Part shown: one piece after another, positions 6,107-7,552 of the stretch
Numbering within the stretch: position 1 is the first letter of the stretch
How the letters are laid out: every line of letters starts with the position of its first letter
NCBI GenBank assembly: GCA_036381335.1
Contig: DASVCZ010000005.1
Coordinates: 1 to 7,552, forward strand
Length of the DNA stretch: 7,552 nt
Direction: 5' to 3'
DNA from: DASVCZ01 sp036381335
GTDB taxonomy: Bacteria; Patescibacteriota; Microgenomatia; UBA1400; PJMF01
The notes under the pieces: generated by a model
The model's input: only the letters and a program-made list of their open reading frames with translations
What the model was told of the DNA's origin: nothing
Databases searched by the model: none
Position numbers and translations under genes: made by a program

Positions 6107-7387
6107 CTACTCAATAACGAATGAAGACCTAATTCTGTGCAATGTTTTCTTTGCTTTATTAAGTACATCTTGATACTCTTCGCCTTTAACGAGTATCTTG
6201 GCAATAAAGCTACCACCCTTATTAGCAGGACTGACATAGTCACCAATTTTTAGCTTATGTGATACTAATTCTATATTTTTGTCTTCCTTAATGAAATCTA
6301 AATCAATATTCTTTAATATGCCTTGCTTATCAGCAAAGATATTCATATAAGAAGCCGCTCTCTTTGGAATAAATTGTGATTTATCTGGTATTCCGGAGAC
6401 CGCTTTGAAAGATGAGAGATAGTAATCATCATCAGTCACATAGTTGGTCATTATTCCTCTCATTCCTCCACCTCTGGCTGCAATTTCCACCATGTTAATC
6501 TCATTAGTATTCAAGTTTATAAATAATTCTGCATGTGTAACGCAGTTATTTGCACCTAAAGCTCTTAAAGCTTTTTCTACCACATCTAGAACCAATTTAG
6601 TTTGGGCGTCACTTAAGTCACTATAAGGCATAGAGCCAATAGGTAAATGATGATCATCGATTTTTAACTCGTGACTAAGAATATAATCACAGACTGGAGT
6701 GTGAGTAAATGTGTTATTAGTTACGAATGTATCAACAGTAATTTCCTTGCCTGTTAAAGCTGCTTCTAATAAAAAATTAGTTTTAGGATCGGGAGCTGCT
6801 ACAAAAAATTCTTCAGGTACATTGGTGATATTTTTTTGGAGATCACCTGGTTCTTCACTCAAAATTTTTTTAAAATAAGAGAGGCTCTCTTTTAACTGAT
6901 TGTAGCTGTTAATTTTGGTAACTAAACTTGATGAAAAACCTGAGATTTGTTTTAGGAATAAGGGGAAATTATTTTCCTCAATAAATGTTTTAGCATCCTG
7001 GGCGTTCTCAATCAATATGCCTTTGGCCGATGGTACATTATGTTTAATAAATGCCTGTTTCATTAAATATTTATTACGGAATTTATGGGCCGTTTTAAAA
7101 TCAACGCTGGGCAAGTGTAAGATAGTGTTGACAACCGAAACTACCATTACATACTTTTCAAACCTGGTAATGGCTCCATCAATATGCAAATCAGAGACAG
7201 CCTTACTTATTTCTCTCCAATCAAAGATATTGTCTACGGTGAAAATTTTTTCAAAGTAATTTGAATATTCCTCTTTATAGTTTGCTTTGGAGATTAAAAG
7301 AAACAGCGTAAAGCCTTGATCCAGTGCAGATTGAATAAACTTCTTTTCTCCTGAAAAACCTACAACGAGAATAGTTGGTTGTGGCAT
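6107..7387 (-). CDS. ATP-grasp superfamily ligase (426 aa)
   Basis: ATP-grasp enzymes activate a carboxylate as an acyl phosphate and join it to an amine or other nucleophile. An N-terminal Rossmann-like pre-ATP-grasp domain spans about 1-100 (ILVVGFSG at 6-13; DGAITRFEKYV at 70-80). RNKYLMKQAF (104-113) begins the ATP-grasp fold; Lys146 in FPLFLKQ is the likely ATP lysine; LLEAALTGKEITVD (206-219) holds the hinge and the G-x-E-x-x-V-D signature; HAELFIN (285-291) and VEIAARGGG (300-308) carry the metal ligands Glu287 and Glu301 and the phosphate-binding Arg305. Residues about 340-426 are a C-terminal domain. The layout is closest to L-amino-acid ligase or carboxylase-like members (BacD or carnosine-synthase type), but the substrate cannot be read from sequence. 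The ATG is 3 nt after the preceding gene's stop with no Shine-Dalgarno, suggesting translational coupling in an operon. The gene is AT-richer than mnmA. Confidence 0.9.
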   Translation of the reverse strand: MPQPTILVVGFSGEKKFIQSALDQGFTLFLLISKANYKEEYSNYFEKIFTVDNIFDWREISKAVSDLHIDGAITRFEKYVMVVSVVNTILHLPSVDFKTAHKFRNKYLMKQAFIKHNVPSAKGILIENAQDAKTFIEENNFPLFLKQISGFSSSLVTKINSYNQLKESLSYFKKILSEEPGDLQKNITNVPEEFFVAAPDPKTNFLLEAALTGKEITVDTFVTNNTFTHTPVCDYILSHELKIDDHHLPIGSMPYSDLSDAQTKLVLDVVEKALRALGANNCVTHAELFINLNTNEINMVEIAARGGGMRGIMTNYVTDDDYYLSSFKAVSGIPDKSQFIPKRAASYMNIFADKQGILKNIDLDFIKEDKNIELVSHKLKIGDYVSPANKGGSFIAKILVKGEEYQDVLNKAKKTLHRIRSSFVIE

Positions 7388-7390
7388 GGG

Positions 7391-7552
7391 TTATGGTATG
7401 GTGATCTCTTTAATTTGGTTAGTTTCATTAAAGAATCTTTTAATAGGGAAATCTAGATCCACATAGTTTTTTTTGATGATAAAACACTGTAACAGGTTAT
7501 TTTGTAAACCATAAAAGATTGACCAGCCCTCATCATTGATCTGAACAGTATC
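7391..7552 (-). CDS. C-terminal end of an unrecognised gene, cut by the window edge
   Basis: The minus-strand frame is open from the window edge (7552) to a TAA at 7391-7393, giving the last 53 residues, with sensible composition (INDEGWSIFYGLQNNLLQCF, then NYVDLDFPIKRFFNE). The stop is 3 nt before the ATP-grasp ATG on the same strand, typical of an operon. I do not recognise a family from this fragment. In AT-rich DNA an open frame of this length can occur by chance, but the tight junction favours a real gene that may share a pathway with the ligase. Confidence 0.65.
   Translation of the reverse strand, partial: DTVQINDEGWSIFYGLQNNLLQCFIIKKNYVDLDFPIKRFFNETNQIKEITIP

Noticed and set aside
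6444..7259. Plus-strand open frames of 60 and 114 codons
   Set aside because: They are shadows antisense to the ATP-grasp gene, which has clear conserved motifs.

Overview
The window looks like a chromosomal stretch from a small-genome bacterium, most likely a member of the Candidate Phyla Radiation (Patescibacteria). The reasons are a lone 16S rRNA gene with many substitutions at normally conserved positions, AT-rich and tightly packed short genes of no recognisable family, several genes that appear to be read from leaderless transcripts, and overlapping convergent stop codons. The phylum within that group cannot be assigned by eye.

Layout. (1) 27-590, minus: a single-pass membrane-anchored protein with a small extracytoplasmic beta-type domain. 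(2) About 597-2635, minus: a complete stand-alone 16S rRNA transcription unit. It has a sigma70-type promoter (2608-2635), a roughly 345-nt leader with a boxA antitermination element, several hairpins, a long leader-trailer processing stalk, the 16S gene itself (about 764-2256), a structured trailer and a weak candidate terminator. No tRNA, 23S or 5S gene follows; the next gene starts from its own promoter right after the stalk. (3) 2677-4995: an island of small genes on alternating strands. Two of them (2677-3300 and 3622-4305) are clear paralogues of an unrecognised helical family with an R-[FY]-S-R-P motif. A third (4531-4995) joins a winged-helix-like N-terminus to a C-terminal helical region resembling the same family. 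Between them lie two minus-strand small ORFs of unknown function. (4) 4992-7552, minus: an operon-like run consisting of a gene cut by the window edge, an ATP-grasp ligase and mnmA (tRNA 2-thiouridylase). The gaps are 3 and 23 nt, and a further near-leaderless promoter lies just before mnmA.

How it fits together. The rRNA unit and mnmA belong to the translation machinery. The ATP-grasp enzyme probably makes an amide or peptide bond to an unknown substrate. The paralogue island is the part with no obvious precedent. The best-supported structural observations are the 30-pair processing stalk (9 + 15 + 6 pairs) closing around an unlinked 16S gene, and a terminator-like hairpin plus U-tract inside the leader downstream of boxA. 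The 16S also carries changes at functional positions, notably C1400 to U, U793 to G and a C522-G527 to A-U pair swap. I see no CRISPR array, insertion sequence, prophage or tRNA gene.
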